Below are positions 35,801-47,200 of a stretch of 64,000 nt of DNA, piece after piece (positions within the stretch are counted from its first letter, which is position 1; every line of letters starts with the position of its first letter). The DNA is from Ophioceras dolichostomum. Taxonomy: Eukaryota; Ascomycota; Sordariomycetes; Magnaporthales; Ophioceraceae. Location of the stretch: assembly GCA_003049485.1 (NCBI GenBank), contig PYST01000166.1, positions 22,258-86,257 on the forward strand, given 5' to 3'. The notes below the pieces were generated by a model. That model made no database searches and had not been told where the DNA came from. It saw only the letters and a program-made list of their open reading frames with translations. Both the position numbers and the translations under genes were made by a program.

Positions 35801-37668
35801 AGCGGGAGGAGGAGCCGGAAGGGGGGGGGTGTTTCCGGGGTATCACCGCCCCTGCACGTCCCTCTCGAGAACGGCTGCTGGAACTACCTTTGTCTGTCTG
35901 GCGGAGTTTGCCGCCGGTGGGTACCGGATACTAGGCCTGCCGGAACGGAAAACCTTTCCGTTCCTGTTCTTCTTTGCCGATGAAGGCCGTCGGGGTAGGT
36001 AGGGTATCAGTACTAGTACTGGATACCAAGGGGATGGGACTCGGAGAAGAAGAGCCTCCGCTCTAGCAATTAGTTGCCGGCGGCAAAAATGGCCTTGGGA
36101 GAACAGGTTGGGTGCATGTGTGTGGCTGTGAGGGTGTGCTTGCCCTGTTCCAGTCAGTCTCATGCAAGATGGATTCACGGACACCTGTTGGGCGGTTTTG
36201 TTGGGGACGGTGGAGGAGTCTCACGGGTTTTTGTTGAGTTGGAAATCTGTCCGAGTAGTAATGATCTATGTGTCAGTCAAATCGACGCTCATTGGGGGGA
36301 TTCGGGGGGCCCCCATCACTGGCCTTGACATTGCGAAGGGAAAAGGCGTGCAGAAAATTGGGACATATTGGGATACTGTTAGGTGGGCAACTGGCAGCAA
36401 GTGGGTGCTATCTGGTACAGATTACGGCTAAATTACAGTTTGTAGCGGCGATAGTGTCCTACCGGGGGATTGGACTATGCATCCTCGAGTGAAGTGCTCG
36501 AGTGAAGTTCTTCTTGGAAACGACTACGATCTGCAGAAGCTTACCTTGTCTCCGCGTACTCTGTCTTTCTTTTATAAATAATCTGGAGGATAGCAACGGG
36601 CTCCTATGCGGAGTTATATCACCATTCTCTCGCTGCTGGAAGTCCGTCTGCCGTTTTTATTCACTTTCCCTCCTGGCCCTGAGAGAGCGGTGGGCGTGGA
36701 TCATCCCCGGGAGGAGTGCCTCGCCGAATGAACTAACCCCTAAATATGCACCGGGGTCTCCCGAGCGGCCGTGACCTCCTCTCAGCGGAGTGCTGCCAAT
36801 GGATTCCGACCACTACCGTGCTGGGAGAGTTGCCACGAGCCTCTCTTCTTCTCAAATTGTGTAGAGGCGGGGGACAACCCATAATGATCTGCATCATTGG
36901 TAAAGCCGTTATGGGCAAGACCTCAAGGATGTAGTTTGAATCTTTCTGATGACTACTAGTAACGTAGGCACAAAAACGACAAACTAATATAAGAAATATT
37001 ATTACCTCCTTGAGTAACTTACACCAATACCGCGTGGGTGTTCCGTCCGAATATATCCGGCCATTAGTAACTCAACTTAATAACCACAGCATCAAACTAT
37101 TGTTCGGGCGGACGCAATTGACAAGGTAAGCAGTGAGAGCTAGATAGGCAGTTCAAAGTGGCAAGCAAGGAACGCAAGGTGAGGAGGTCAACTGCTTGTG
37201 AGTAAGATGTATCGAGCCCCAAGAATACCACAGGAGGGTGATGGCTCCACGATAAGCACCCAATTACCATGCTTTTGCCCTCAACATACTGTGTTGGACG
37301 ACAGGAGACCTAGCTGCACGTTCTGAACCCTACATAAAGTCGGTATCATCTATATTATCGGATGTGCGGAGGGGAAGTTCGTCTCATCTCTGGCGGGGTT
37401 GATGCCCGTCACCATCACAAAGGCCCTGCCCGAGCGGACAGCGGCGCTCACATCTTGATAAATAGACATCACTCCCTGATCTCTCCCCAGCACTGCCGGT
37501 GGTCAGTTGAGGAGGTTCGAACAAGCTAGCCCGCCACCCTTCACCCTGAAGAATCTCAGGGGCACATGAATTCGTCCTCGGTGTTCGTTTCCTCTCAAAG
37601 ACAGACGATAATTTACTTACTTGCCTATCTACCGATCGGCCCGCTTCAAGCCAAACCGAAAAAAAGCC
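26881..37668. other. 10.8-kb gene-free block
   Basis: I could not support any protein-coding gene in this block. Open frames are short, use rare starts, and switch strand without conserved motifs. It contains CCTA repeats (32755-32775, 34620-34730, 35069-35094), many CT-rich stretches (30100-30400, 31450-31560, 33600-34330), and a more AT-rich zone at about 36430-37370 with many stops. The last few hundred bases are the promoter side of the amidohydrolase gene. Non-coding transcripts or very divergent small genes cannot be excluded. Confidence 0.45.
35069..35094. repeat. (CCTA)6 microsatellite
   Basis: Uninterrupted ACCT/CCTA repeat of about 26 nt, the longest of several CCTA/TAGG tracts in the window. 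Confidence 0.8.
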
Positions 37669-39144
37669 ATGTCGATCCCCATCGTCGACGTCCACCACCA
37701 CTGGTGCCCGCCGGAAATGACGGCAGGTAGGCAATACGGCCTTTCCACCGGCATCTCCAAGTGATACTACTCTACTGACCTCCCTTCTATCCCAACAGCC
37801 CTCAAACAAGCAGCAGCCGGCGGCCCCTCCACCCAATGGTCCATCTCGACCCCCTGGACGCTCCCCACGGACATCTCCGTGTCCTCCTCCCTCGGCATCA
37901 CAGCCACCATCTTCTCCGTCACCGCCCCCGGACCTACCGTCCTGTCTTCTAGCTCCGCGGCCGCATCTCTCGCACGCTCCCTCAACGACGCCGCCACGTC
38001 CCTCCGCGCCTCCGCCAGCTCAGGCTCAACAGATCGTGACGGCCAAGGCGATGTCGGCCCAGGCGAAGAAAGCCAAGGCCATCGTCATGGTCGCCGAAGA
38101 CGATACGGCTTCTTCGCCTCGCTCCCCTCCCCCCTCGATACCGAAGCCTGCATCGCGGAGATAACCTATGCGTTCGACGTCCTAAAAGCCGATGGCGTCG
38201 TGCTCTTCACGCGATACGACTCTTTGTCCCACTCCCACTCCCGTTCAGCCTCTTCCTCTGCGTCATCACCAGAGAATGACAAGAACCTACACTACCTAGG
38301 CGACCCAGCAATGCGGCCCGTCTGGGCAGAGCTAGACCGCCGAGCCGCCGTGGTGTTCGTGCACCCGACGCAGTGTCCGGGCCACAGAACGGTGAACGAC
38401 ACCGCGCCGGCGCCCCTGTTCGACTACCCGCACGAGACCGGCAGGGCGGCGATGGACCTGCTCATGTCCGGTAGGATGGGCGAGATGGGGAGGTGCAAGG
38501 TCATACTGGCGCATGTGGGCGGGACGATGCCGTGGTTGGTGCATCGGATGGGGATGGTTGTGGATATGCCGTTTTGGAAGGGGGCGGGGAGGGGGAAGGC
38601 TGAGGTCAGTTTTTTCCCCTTTTATCCAGGCAAATCCCCGTCTGCTTGCCTACCCCTGTTGCTCATGTGGGTGAATATGGTGGCTTTTGGTCGGTGGTGG
38701 CTCGGCTTGATTGATCGAGGACGGGGGCGTGTTTGTGAGGAGGGCTCCCGACCACAGGAGGAGGGTGTGAGTAGTGATGATCAGAAGAACGCCAGACGGG
38801 CTGACGAAATGTATCGAGATGAGGGGTCGAGAGTGACGTAACAGCTCATCGCCGACGCAAAGAAGTTCTACTTCGACCTCGCCCTGTCAGGCAGCCCCGT
38901 CGTGCTGCCTGCGATCCTCTCATTCGCAGAGCCGGACCACATCCTGTTCGGCACGGACTACCCCAACGCGCCGCTGCCGACGGTGCGGGAGATGGCTGCG
39001 TTCATCAACGGCTTCGATTTCGGGGAAGGGGAGAAGGGAGAGGAGATCAGACAGAGCATTTACAGCGGGGCTGCGAGGAAGCTGTTCCCGAGGCTTTTTG
39101 CGGGCGATGGTGATGAAGGAGAGGGTAGACGGGAGAGTAGTTAG
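37669..39144 (+). CDS. Amidohydrolase-2 family (ACMSD/6-MSA decarboxylase-like)
   Basis: Exons 37669-37726, 37799-38604 and 38845-39144 join in frame to about 387 residues. The N-terminus SIPIVDVHHHWCPPEM carries the D-x-H-x-H metal motif. Then come FVHPTQCPG, ILAHVGGTMPWLVHRM (the His-x-Gly-Gly...His-Arg signature) and, in exon 3, LFGTDYPNAP with the metal-binding Asp. This order fits the metal-dependent non-oxidative decarboxylases: ACMSD, 6-methylsalicylate decarboxylase (PatG-type), gamma-resorcylate and isoorotate decarboxylases. The catalytic set appears complete. Two Ser/Gly-rich insertions (around residues 95-135 and 190-205) lengthen it beyond the usual ~320 residues. Many fungal relatives sit in polyketide clusters, but no synthase lies nearby here, so the substrate is open. 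Exon 1 is only 58 nt yet carries the essential metal motif. Confidence 0.85.
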
Positions 39145-41071
39145 ATGATGGCTGGCGGCGATGACAGGGCCTTGCCATACATTGCGGTTTCAGAGTGACC
39201 GGTGAGAGAATATTCGATCTCTGGGTGTTAAATAGGCCTTGGGGATCGGTGGCTGGTGGGCATATCGCATGTCGCCTGCTGGATCGATGGCTGGTGTCTC
39301 CGAGACACGCCTCCTCAGCCCGGGACGCTTGTGACAGCTAGCTAGATGCGCAACGAGGGCGGACAACATCGCTCCGGAGAAAGAGGAAATATCACCATTC
39401 ATTTCACGGATTGCAATGAATCAGAAGCAAATTAGCACTGTCCCCATCCCCTATCCTAGCATACTTCGAAACCCTGCTGAGCAAGGCCATGTCCTCTTCA
39501 GAAACGAGGTAGAGATGACTGCTCCCAACTCCAGAAGGTCGTACAAGGTTGGCTGTGGCGGAAGCACGCTCGACGGCGATGACCTTCGAGCGAGAATACG
39601 CCCAACCCAACCAAGGCCACCGATAACGGAACCAGGAATGGAATACCTACCTACCCACCACTGGTGATCTGGTACCGATGTTCCGGGTCGCAGATCGGGA
39701 TCTGATCAGAGATGATACATCAGACCGACTCGTCCGATCCAGTGGCCTTGCAATTCCAGCCGAGCCAAACCCAAGCCCCCGAGTCTCTACTCATACAAGA
39801 TGAGTGGTAGTGATTCGCCGACTGCATACCTAGAGACTCCTTGAGAGAAGCTCACCGGCTTTGACGATGGCAACTCCAACGGAGGCAGGCTTTCCGCAGC
39901 GGGTTGCGCTCGGGTGGATGTCTGCAGCTCTTGAAACAGCGCCCAAAGCCCTGCCTGGGGTACATCGAGTCTGTGAGCGGCATCACTTGGGTCGAGCTCG
40001 AGCTAGACGGTTGGCAATAGCAGCGGGAGTTCCAACCGAAGCCTGCTCTATGCTCCTTGGTATGCAGCGGGAGGCTTTCGAGTTCTCTGGGGAGACTTCT
40101 CCACTTTCTCGTTCTCTCGTCTTGGCTGGTGAATGGATGGCTAGGTGGTCATCATCAGCGGCGATGACTCGCGCCTACAGCGACAACGGCCAGTGGTAAA
40201 CACCTACGTGAGTAGGCCTGCAATTAGGGAAGAAAAAAAGCCGCGAGAAAGGGAGTGCGGCGCTTGACGCGTCGTACGAGCGCAAATTCACGACTCGGAA
40301 CGAAAGCTGGACTTACATTACCATTTTCGAACCGGCGGCAAGCGTCTCTTGTTTCCAATCGGGATTCGGAGACGCAGCGACTGGTTGTGAGTCCTCCAGC
40401 AGCCTCCCCTCCCCGCCGAAGCGCCTGCGTGAGAAGACGGGCACGTGCTGTGGGGCCGCAACACAACCCAGCCTTTTACCCCTGACAGTTGAGCGCTAAC
40501 CTTTCCTCACACCCCGCTAGCAGGGACCTTCACCGTCTTCGATGAAACGGCCAACCACGAGGAAGTTGGAGTTCAACGACGAAACAAACAGGGACGAAAC
40601 CGTGTCGGCGTCGTAGGGAATGATGCTAAAAACATTCCGAGATGGGACGAGATGATTGGAAAAGAAAGAACACAGCGCAATTGACCGGATCATTGTTCTT
40701 TGTCAACCAGAGTTGGCTCACGTGATGGCCTCGTGTTTTGTTGGGCGCTAGGTTGGCTCCCTCACCTCAATTGTCACTGATGCAGGCCTGTAACGCTAAT
40801 GCCAATGCTTGACCGTGACGCTCATCTCCGGTCATAGTCTTTATCCAGGCCGCCGAACCCTCTTTTTTATTTCTTTGGGTCTCTTCTTTTTTTTCTTCGG
40901 CTTTTGACTTCTGTATGCCTGCCCTCTCTCTTTTCCTTGTCCCCCCTTCATAGACCAGAACGAACATGAGCCTATTCGATCTGTGATCGTGGCTGTCCTA
41001 TAGTAATCATAATCTTTTCCTTTTCTTTTCTCCCCATTCTCCCCTTACCTCCTGTCCCTCCGACGACCTCC
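39145..41071. other. 1.9-kb intergenic region
   Basis: No supportable gene. A 112-codon plus-strand frame at 39861-40199 and a 68-codon minus-strand frame at 39404-39610 show no recognisable motif. The last 300 bases are CT-rich and likely contain the promoter and leader of the gene starting at 41072. Confidence 0.45.
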
Positions 41072-43486
41072 ATGGACTTCAACAACCGGCTCCGTTCGAG
41101 CCGCAGCGAGGCGAATCTCCGAAGAAAACCGGCCCCACAGCACCCGCCCGTCCCTCCGCCCCCAGCGCAGACCTTCAACATCGGCCTATTTTCTAAGGCA
41201 GCACCACCGACAGTAGCAGCACCCCAACACCCAGCTTACGGCAGGGGAGACACGGGCCTTGCGATCCGGATCAGCCCACGCCCCGACGACGGCTACGACA
41301 CCGGCGAAGATGGCTACGATACCTTCATCGACGAATATGCCAACCGGAACGTGGCCAAGCCCGTCCCGCCACTACCTCTCCGTCTGCCCTCGCGGGCCGG
41401 TCCTCCTCCTCCCCCGGTTCCCCAAGCGCAGCAAGAAGAGGTAGCGCCACCGCTCCCACAGCGACCACCACCACCATACCGCACGCAGACCCTCGCCTCC
41501 TCATCCGACGATGTCCCGGGCCTCAGCCCCAGCAGACGCGCCCGCCCCGGCGCATTCATGAGCAAAAGCCGACCCACGACGCCCGTATCGTCCGGCAACA
41601 GCCCCCTAACACCCACGAGCTTCGACGAGGTCTTCCCTGCTCCCACCGCACTCGGCAGAGCCGCAACAACGGTGCCGCCGACCGATCCGGCTGCAGCAGA
41701 AGCTGCAGCAGCAAAGAAACCCTCCTTCTTCAAAGACAAAGCCGACGCAGCAAAGGAGTGGGCTGCGGGCCTGATCCCGCACCCGACCCTGACAACCAAG
41801 GACTTCACCGTCATGCGCCACACCTTCAAGGCGATCATGTACCGCGGCGCCGAGACCTCCGTGTCGATCTCCATATTCTCGAAGCACCCCCTGCCCCAAG
41901 ACCGCACGCTCTGGATGCAGCGACGCGGCACTTCGGGTGACACCGGCATGAAGATCAAGGCCATGATCGGCGCGACGGCCGACTGGCGAGACGTCACCCC
42001 CGCCTCCCGCGCCGACACGGCCGCCGTGCCCGAGGCGGACGAGCGGACGTTCCACCGCGACGCGCGTAAGTGGCTTAAAGACGGCGCCGGCAAGTCTTTG
42101 GATCACCTGTGGCGCGAGACGCACGTCGTGCGCATCCCCGCCGACCTGGACGACGGCTACTTCCGCCTCGTGCTCTGCACCTACACCCCTGCCTCCTCCT
42201 CAGACCCAGCCAAGAAGCCGAAGCGCAAAGTCCTCTGCTACAGCCCAGACTTCCGCGTCTTTAGCGCCAGCAAAGACCCCAGCGTCATGCGCGGCGCCAG
42301 CCTGTCCACGATGCCGCTCGAGGTCGGCGTGAAGGTCTTCAGCACGGTCGCGACGGTGTACGCGTCGAAATACACGAAGCCAGTCCAAATGCTCGCGGGC
42401 ACCGCCGGAGGCAAAGTAGCGAAGGCGGCCGAGAAGACCGTGACTAAGAGCGTCGGCGCGAAGCACGGCGTCGCCGCCACGAAGGTGGGGAAAGCCGCCT
42501 GGAACCACTTGGGCATGCATGCCGAGCTGCAGGGCGCGAACGCGCAGTACAACGCCTCCATGAGCGCTGGCCGGTACGACGCCGTGGGCCACCGCCCCAC
42601 CGTTCACGGCGACAAGACCGTCGGCGCGGATGCGGGGCCCGAGGCGCCGTACCCGCTCAAGTTCTCGGGGAGGGTCGTGCGCGGCGCGGAGCGGTCGACG
42701 AGGGAGCTTGGGTTCCCGACTGCTAGCCTCGAGGACGTACCGGAGGAGATGCGGTTGCGGCTGAGGGGGGTGTATTTCGGGTGGGCGTACGTTGTCTCCC
42801 AGAACAACAAGAATGCGCCCCTCGATTCTAGTGTTAGCGATGACTGGCACGTCGCCGTCATCACCGTCGGCCCCGCTGCCAACACCGCCTCCGTGGCCGC
42901 CAAGCCGACGGTGGTTGTGCACATCCTGCACGACTTCAGCAACGGCTCCGGCGCGGCCGCGTCTTCCTCGGTCCTTATCGGCGCGAAGCTCAAGCTCATG
43001 GTGATGGGCTACCTCCGCCCCCGCCTCCACCGCGACTCAAGCGCGCAAGAGCATGCCTCCCACTTTGACACGGACCGCATGCTGGCGTCCCACAGCCTCG
43101 CGCGCTCAAACTGGGGGCCCGACGCGGCGACCGGCCTGGTCGAGGCCGCGAAGGCCGGGCGCACGTTCTCGGATAAAGTAATGGGCCTGCGTGACAAGGC
43201 GCAGCTGCAGGTGTTCGACAGGGTGCCCGTGCACAAGCTGGGGTTCAGGACCGAGTCGGCCGCGCTGATGGACCGCGTGCATGGGAACGGCGGGGTTTGG
43301 GTCGCGAGGGACGGCGGGCCCCCCCNNNNNNNNNNNNNNNNNNNNCCGCCGCTGGAGCTGGCGTCGTCGTCGTCGTCGTCGCCGGTTGTTGGGGCTTCGG
43401 CGGCGGAGGAGGGGAAGGCTGCTTCTAGTGGGGCTTCGGAGTTCTTTTCGAGTGGTGGGAGGAGGGAGGAGGTGAGGATGATTTAA
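41072..43486 (+). CDS. Riboflavin-kinase-like domain protein, probable pseudoenzyme
   Basis: An intronless frame of 804 residues (seven unknown because of an N gap) from ATG 41072, in a good initiation context (CTCCATGG). Residues 1-220 are Pro-rich and disordered with polyproline SH3-type ligands (PVPPPP, PPLPQRPPPP). Residues ~225-490 form an unrecognised region including HTFKAIMYRGAETSVSISIF and an Ala/Lys-rich helix. Residues ~530-640 match the flavokinase fold: SGRVVRGAERSTRELGFPTA, GVYFGWAYV, WHVAVITVGP, TVVVHILHDFSNG and KLKLMVMGYLRP. True riboflavin kinases have PTAN and a catalytic Glu in 'x-E-x-H'. Here PTAS and VVVH replace them, so both the ATP/metal-binding Asn and the catalytic Glu appear lost. 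A scaffold or ligand-binding role is inferred. The gene is likely cytosolic, since no signal or membrane segment is seen. Confidence 0.8.
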   Translation: MDFNNRLRSSRSEANLRRKPAPQHPPVPPPPAQTFNIGLFSKAAPPTVAAPQHPAYGRGDTGLAIRISPRPDDGYDTGEDGYDTFIDEYANRNVAKPVPPLPLRLPSRAGPPPPPVPQAQQEEVAPPLPQRPPPPYRTQTLASSSDDVPGLSPSRRARPGAFMSKSRPTTPVSSGNSPLTPTSFDEVFPAPTALGRAATTVPPTDPAAAEAAAAKKPSFFKDKADAAKEWAAGLIPHPTLTTKDFTVMRHTFKAIMYRGAETSVSISIFSKHPLPQDRTLWMQRRGTSGDTGMKIKAMIGATADWRDVTPASRADTAAVPEADERTFHRDARKWLKDGAGKSLDHLWRETHVVRIPADLDDGYFRLVLCTYTPASSSDPAKKPKRKVLCYSPDFRVFSASKDPSVMRGASLSTMPLEVGVKVFSTVATVYASKYTKPVQMLAGTAGGKVAKAAEKTVTKSVGAKHGVAATKVGKAAWNHLGMHAELQGANAQYNASMSAGRYDAVGHRPTVHGDKTVGADAGPEAPYPLKFSGRVVRGAERSTRELGFPTASLEDVPEEMRLRLRGVYFGWAYVVSQNNKNAPLDSSVSDDWHVAVITVGPAANTASVAAKPTVVVHILHDFSNGSGAAASSSVLIGAKLKLMVMGYLRPRLHRDSSAQEHASHFDTDRMLASHSLARSNWGPDAATGLVEAAKAGRTFSDKVMGLRDKAQLQVFDRVPVHKLGFRTESAALMDRVHGNGGVWVARDGGPPXXXXXXXPPLELASSSSSSPVVGASAAEEGKAASSGASEFFSSGGRREEVRMI
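43326..43345. other. Assembly gap (20 N)
   Basis: Twenty N bases interrupt the C-terminal coding part of the riboflavin-kinase-like gene, directly after a C-rich run encoding Gly-Pro-Pro. The frame stays open across it, but the true gap length is unknown, so the last ~45 residues could be in a different frame. Confidence 0.95.
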
Positions 43487-44220
43487 GGGGTGCACACAGG
43501 ACGGGACGGGACAGGACGGCATTGGACAGACAACATAGAACCTGTGCGATTCACAAAAGGCGATTGGAGGATCTGGACCACTGCTAGACTAAATCTACTT
43601 GTCTGTACTTACTACCATCAGGACAACTGCATCTAGAAAGCCGGCACTGCGTGCTGCTGGCTAGTATTTGGGGGCGCGGACAGCACTTGCATTTAGAGCG
43701 AGCGAGTGGGTTGTTTACCTACCTATTCTGTACTATTCGCAGCGGACTTGTTTGGCGTTTTGCTCGCTTTTGGATTTACATGGCATTTAATCGAGTATTT
43801 TTGTATTTGACAAAATCTCCGGGCAGTCGTGCAAGTACCTGGAACGAAGAAGGGTCATTCGAAGTTTTCGCACGCGTCCTCGAAATGCCATCATCAGTCT
43901 GATGATTCCCTTCGTTAAGGATTTGCCATTGAATTTGGAAATTCGGCCTATCCCAAACTGGAGATCTTAAACTGCAATGCTGAGTACCTAGCGAACATGA
44001 TAAAAATCGAAGACAAACAAGAGACCAAAATGTACTCTCTGCAGTTCCGTAACCTCCTGTTTACTGTGTCCTTCTAGGGGCCCGAGCTGTTGTTACCTTT
44101 GGATGGTAGCGTTGGGTAACCTCCCGTTTACTGTGTCCTTCCAGGAGCCCGAGTGTTGCTTCCTGTGATGGTAGCGTTCCGTGTAAATACAAACCGGAGT
44201 CCCCATGTAGCTTTTGCTCA
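43487..44220. other. Intergenic region between convergent genes
   Basis: 3' flanks of the riboflavin-kinase-like gene and of the NLR gene. It contains no coding frame with support; its main feature is the tandem duplication at 44049-44179. Confidence 0.5.
44049..44179. repeat. Two-copy tandem duplication, 67-nt period
   Basis: Copy 1 starts GTAACCTCCTGTTTACTGTG at 44049 and copy 2 starts GTAACCTCCCGTTTACTGTG at 44116. Both end with GATGGTAGCGTT. Many differences in the first half are transitions (CCTG/CCCG, TCTAGG/TCCAGG, GGGCCC/GAGCCC). The repeat lies 40-170 nt past the NLR stop codon, in its likely 3' UTR. Confidence 0.75.
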
Positions 44221-47200
44221 TCATTTTTGCTGCTGCCGTGCTGTCATTTCCCTCAGCAAATCCACGACTCCATCCCGACGCCTCTTTTCCTGGCCTCTAA
44301 AGAGCTCTTGCACACCGTCACTAGACACACGCTCAGAGGCGCGTCCCAAGAATCTGGCCCTCCCCTCTACGGCGCAATCCAGCGGTGTCATACCCGAGGC
44401 GTCGGCGGCGTCAAGTGACAGGCGCACGTCGCCGCCGAGGAGGAACTCCAATGTCTCCTCCGTCAACGAGCCGATGTACGCGGCGTGGTGCAGGATTGTC
44501 CTGCCTCCTGCGTCTGCTGCATGGAGGTCGGCGCCGGCGCCGCTCAGGAGCCTCAGGGTCTCCACCTGTAAATTCAAACAATGGGCGGCGTACAAATGTC
44601 CGAGCCCCTGGCTGTCCGCCGGGGTCTTGAACGTCGCGTCCGCGCCTGCCTTCAGTAGGATGTCGAGCTCCTCGTTCGCACAGAGGAATGGCGTATACTC
44701 GCCGAAATACAGCGCCAATGGTGTCAAGCCGTCCTTGTCCACGCCGTTGATCTCTACCCCGGCATCCAGCAGCATCTTCGGGTCGGTGCTGCATATTGTG
44801 TGGCGGAGGAGATGGTGCAAGGCGTTGCGCTGGTCCATGTCTCGGGACCGGGCAAGATTTAGCCCACGCGTCTTGCATTCTTGTAGGATCAGACTGATGA
44901 TGTTCAAGTCTTTACTCGCCGCCGCGCAGTGCAGCGCATTGCAGCCCTTATCGTCGACTTCCGTCATATCGGCCTCGTAATTTAGGAGCTGGCGAGCCAC
45001 TTCATAGTTGCCTTGCCGACAGGCAACAAGCAGCGGCGTCTCACCCTTGTTGTTCCGGCCGGACAACTCCGCGCCGCTGTCGAGGAGCATCTTCGCCACC
45101 AACGTCATATCCATATAGCGGCTGGTGTACGCGGCTGTGATATGGAGCGGTTGAGTCCCGTCGTCGTCGTGTTCGTTGACGTCGATGTTCGGGAAGCACA
45201 AAAGCTCCCCGATCATATCACGCATGTACATGTCCGCCCGCATTGATGCCATATCCCATTCTGTGCTCTCCGGGTCTATCTCGTCCAAATCCCACCCGAC
45301 TCTACACCACCGGTCATCCCAGCTATCGTAGAAAAGTGTGTCCCCTTTCAAGTCTCGGGAAACAGCCAGATGAAGAGGGGTTTCGCCGTGTTCGGACCTT
45401 GCCCCTGGGTTAGCTCCGTGGCCAAGGAGACAACGAGCCATCTCGCCGCGGCCGCAGATGGCTGCGAAGTGCAACGGAGTCAGCCCCGGATAATTGCGCG
45501 ACTTTCCAGTCTGCTGCGGCAGGCTCCTTAGCTCTAGATTCCGCGCTTCGGAGATTCGATGTGTGCGTGCTCGTCGTTGAACCGGGACGTTAATGTCCCA
45601 TCCGGCTTCGACGAAAAGAGGGATGCTATCTGTCCAGCCTGATTTAACTGCATAGTGAAGTGCAGTCATATTGTCGAGGTTGAGGGTTGCAGACGACTTC
45701 CTTTCGAGGAGGAGAATCCGGAGAGCACGATCCCATCTGTGTTCCGCGGCGTGGTGCAATGGAGTATTCAGTTTGGCATCACGTACATCAACATCCGCCC
45801 CTAGCTCCACCAGCTTCAGAAAGGCTTCCTCTTGGCGCGCTCCAGCAGCCCACGACAGAGGCGTTTCGCCGTCATTGTCACGCTCGTCGAGGCTCCCGTT
45901 TTGGCTCAGGTCAGCAAAGTACTGCCACAGTCCAAAGCCAGCGGCCAGGTGTAGTGCGGAGACGTTTTTTCCCCCGGATGAGCCGAGCCGATTCAGTGCC
46001 CTCATCATCCAGTTGATATTTTTCTTGTTGTGCAAGAGGTCCAAAACGGATGGGAGCGTAGTTCCGTCCACAGAGGCTTCGGAGGCATGGCTTGCCCAGT
46101 GTTGCATTGCATACTCGTAAATCCCAGCCAGCTCCGGCAACGCTAGAAGGGAAGCTGGGAAATCAAAGTTATGGCTCGTGCATGTGTTTCTATTTCCCAA
46201 AACTCGGCCAACAAGAATGTCTGCAAAAACCGTATGCGCTTGGTGCATGCTGAACGTATGCGCCCACGATGTGTGAGCAATTGTTGGCCTCGGCGATGAT
46301 GCAGCTAGAGGGAGGAGAAACTCCCGAGCTGTCTGGTGGAGGAAGTAGATCTTGCCGTCGTACACCGTGACAAATAGCCCGCACCAATCTCGGAGGCGCA
46401 GCCTGAATGCCTCGTCGGATTCCAGATCAAGGTCACCCTTGCAGGAGGTTCCGAGGATCAACTCGAGGGTAATCTGCATCTCTAGAAGCGTGAGCGGGCG
46501 GTATGCGGCGAGGAGGATGAGAATGGCCTTCCTGGTTTCGATTGGCTTGGGGGATCGATTCAAGATCTTCTCGTACGCCTGGTCCACGGTCTCGGGTAGA
46601 CTAGAGACAGCCTCGTCGAGCCCTCGAATGGTGTTCTTGATGGTGAACTTTTCCAAATGATTGAAGACAAGGTACAGCCAGAGGTATGTGCGATGGGGAA
46701 TGTTGTTAAGACGTTGCTTCAGGTGTTTTCTGAGGTCGTCGTTGAACTTCTCCATACGGTCAACTCGGTGCTCGATGACCGAATTGATCTCCTCGCGAAT
46801 TGTCTCCGAATCATCTTCGCCCTTGATCCTGATGTTCGGGAATGACTTCTCGAGCTTTTGAATGTGCTGGATCGTGCCTTGATAGGGTCGACTGGTCATG
46901 ATGATCTTGAGGTGTCCTAGGCCTGTATCGAAATGTGTCCGGACATATCGTGACAACGTCTCCAAGTTTCGCTCGTCTTGAAGGCACTCGTCCAGAGCGT
47001 CGAGAACAATAAGGACGGTTCCGGCTTTTGGGTCCGCGGTAGCGCTCTCCAGGATGCTCCAGAGCGCAGTGGCATCTTTGGCCAGTTCTGATCCGTTCTG
47101 CTTGTACTTTGGCAGGGCATGGCGCATCAACTGGGGTCGCAGGCAGAGCAATTGATGTATCAGAGCACAGAGAACCAGGTCGATTGTGTTCTGATCCAAG

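Noticed and set aside
39861..40199. 112-codon plus-strand frame
   Set aside because: No motif, no supporting splice context and composition no different from surrounding intergenic frames.
44153..44980. 275-codon plus-strand frame
   Set aside because: Antisense of the ankyrin-repeat region of the NLR; Ser/Arg-rich without domains.
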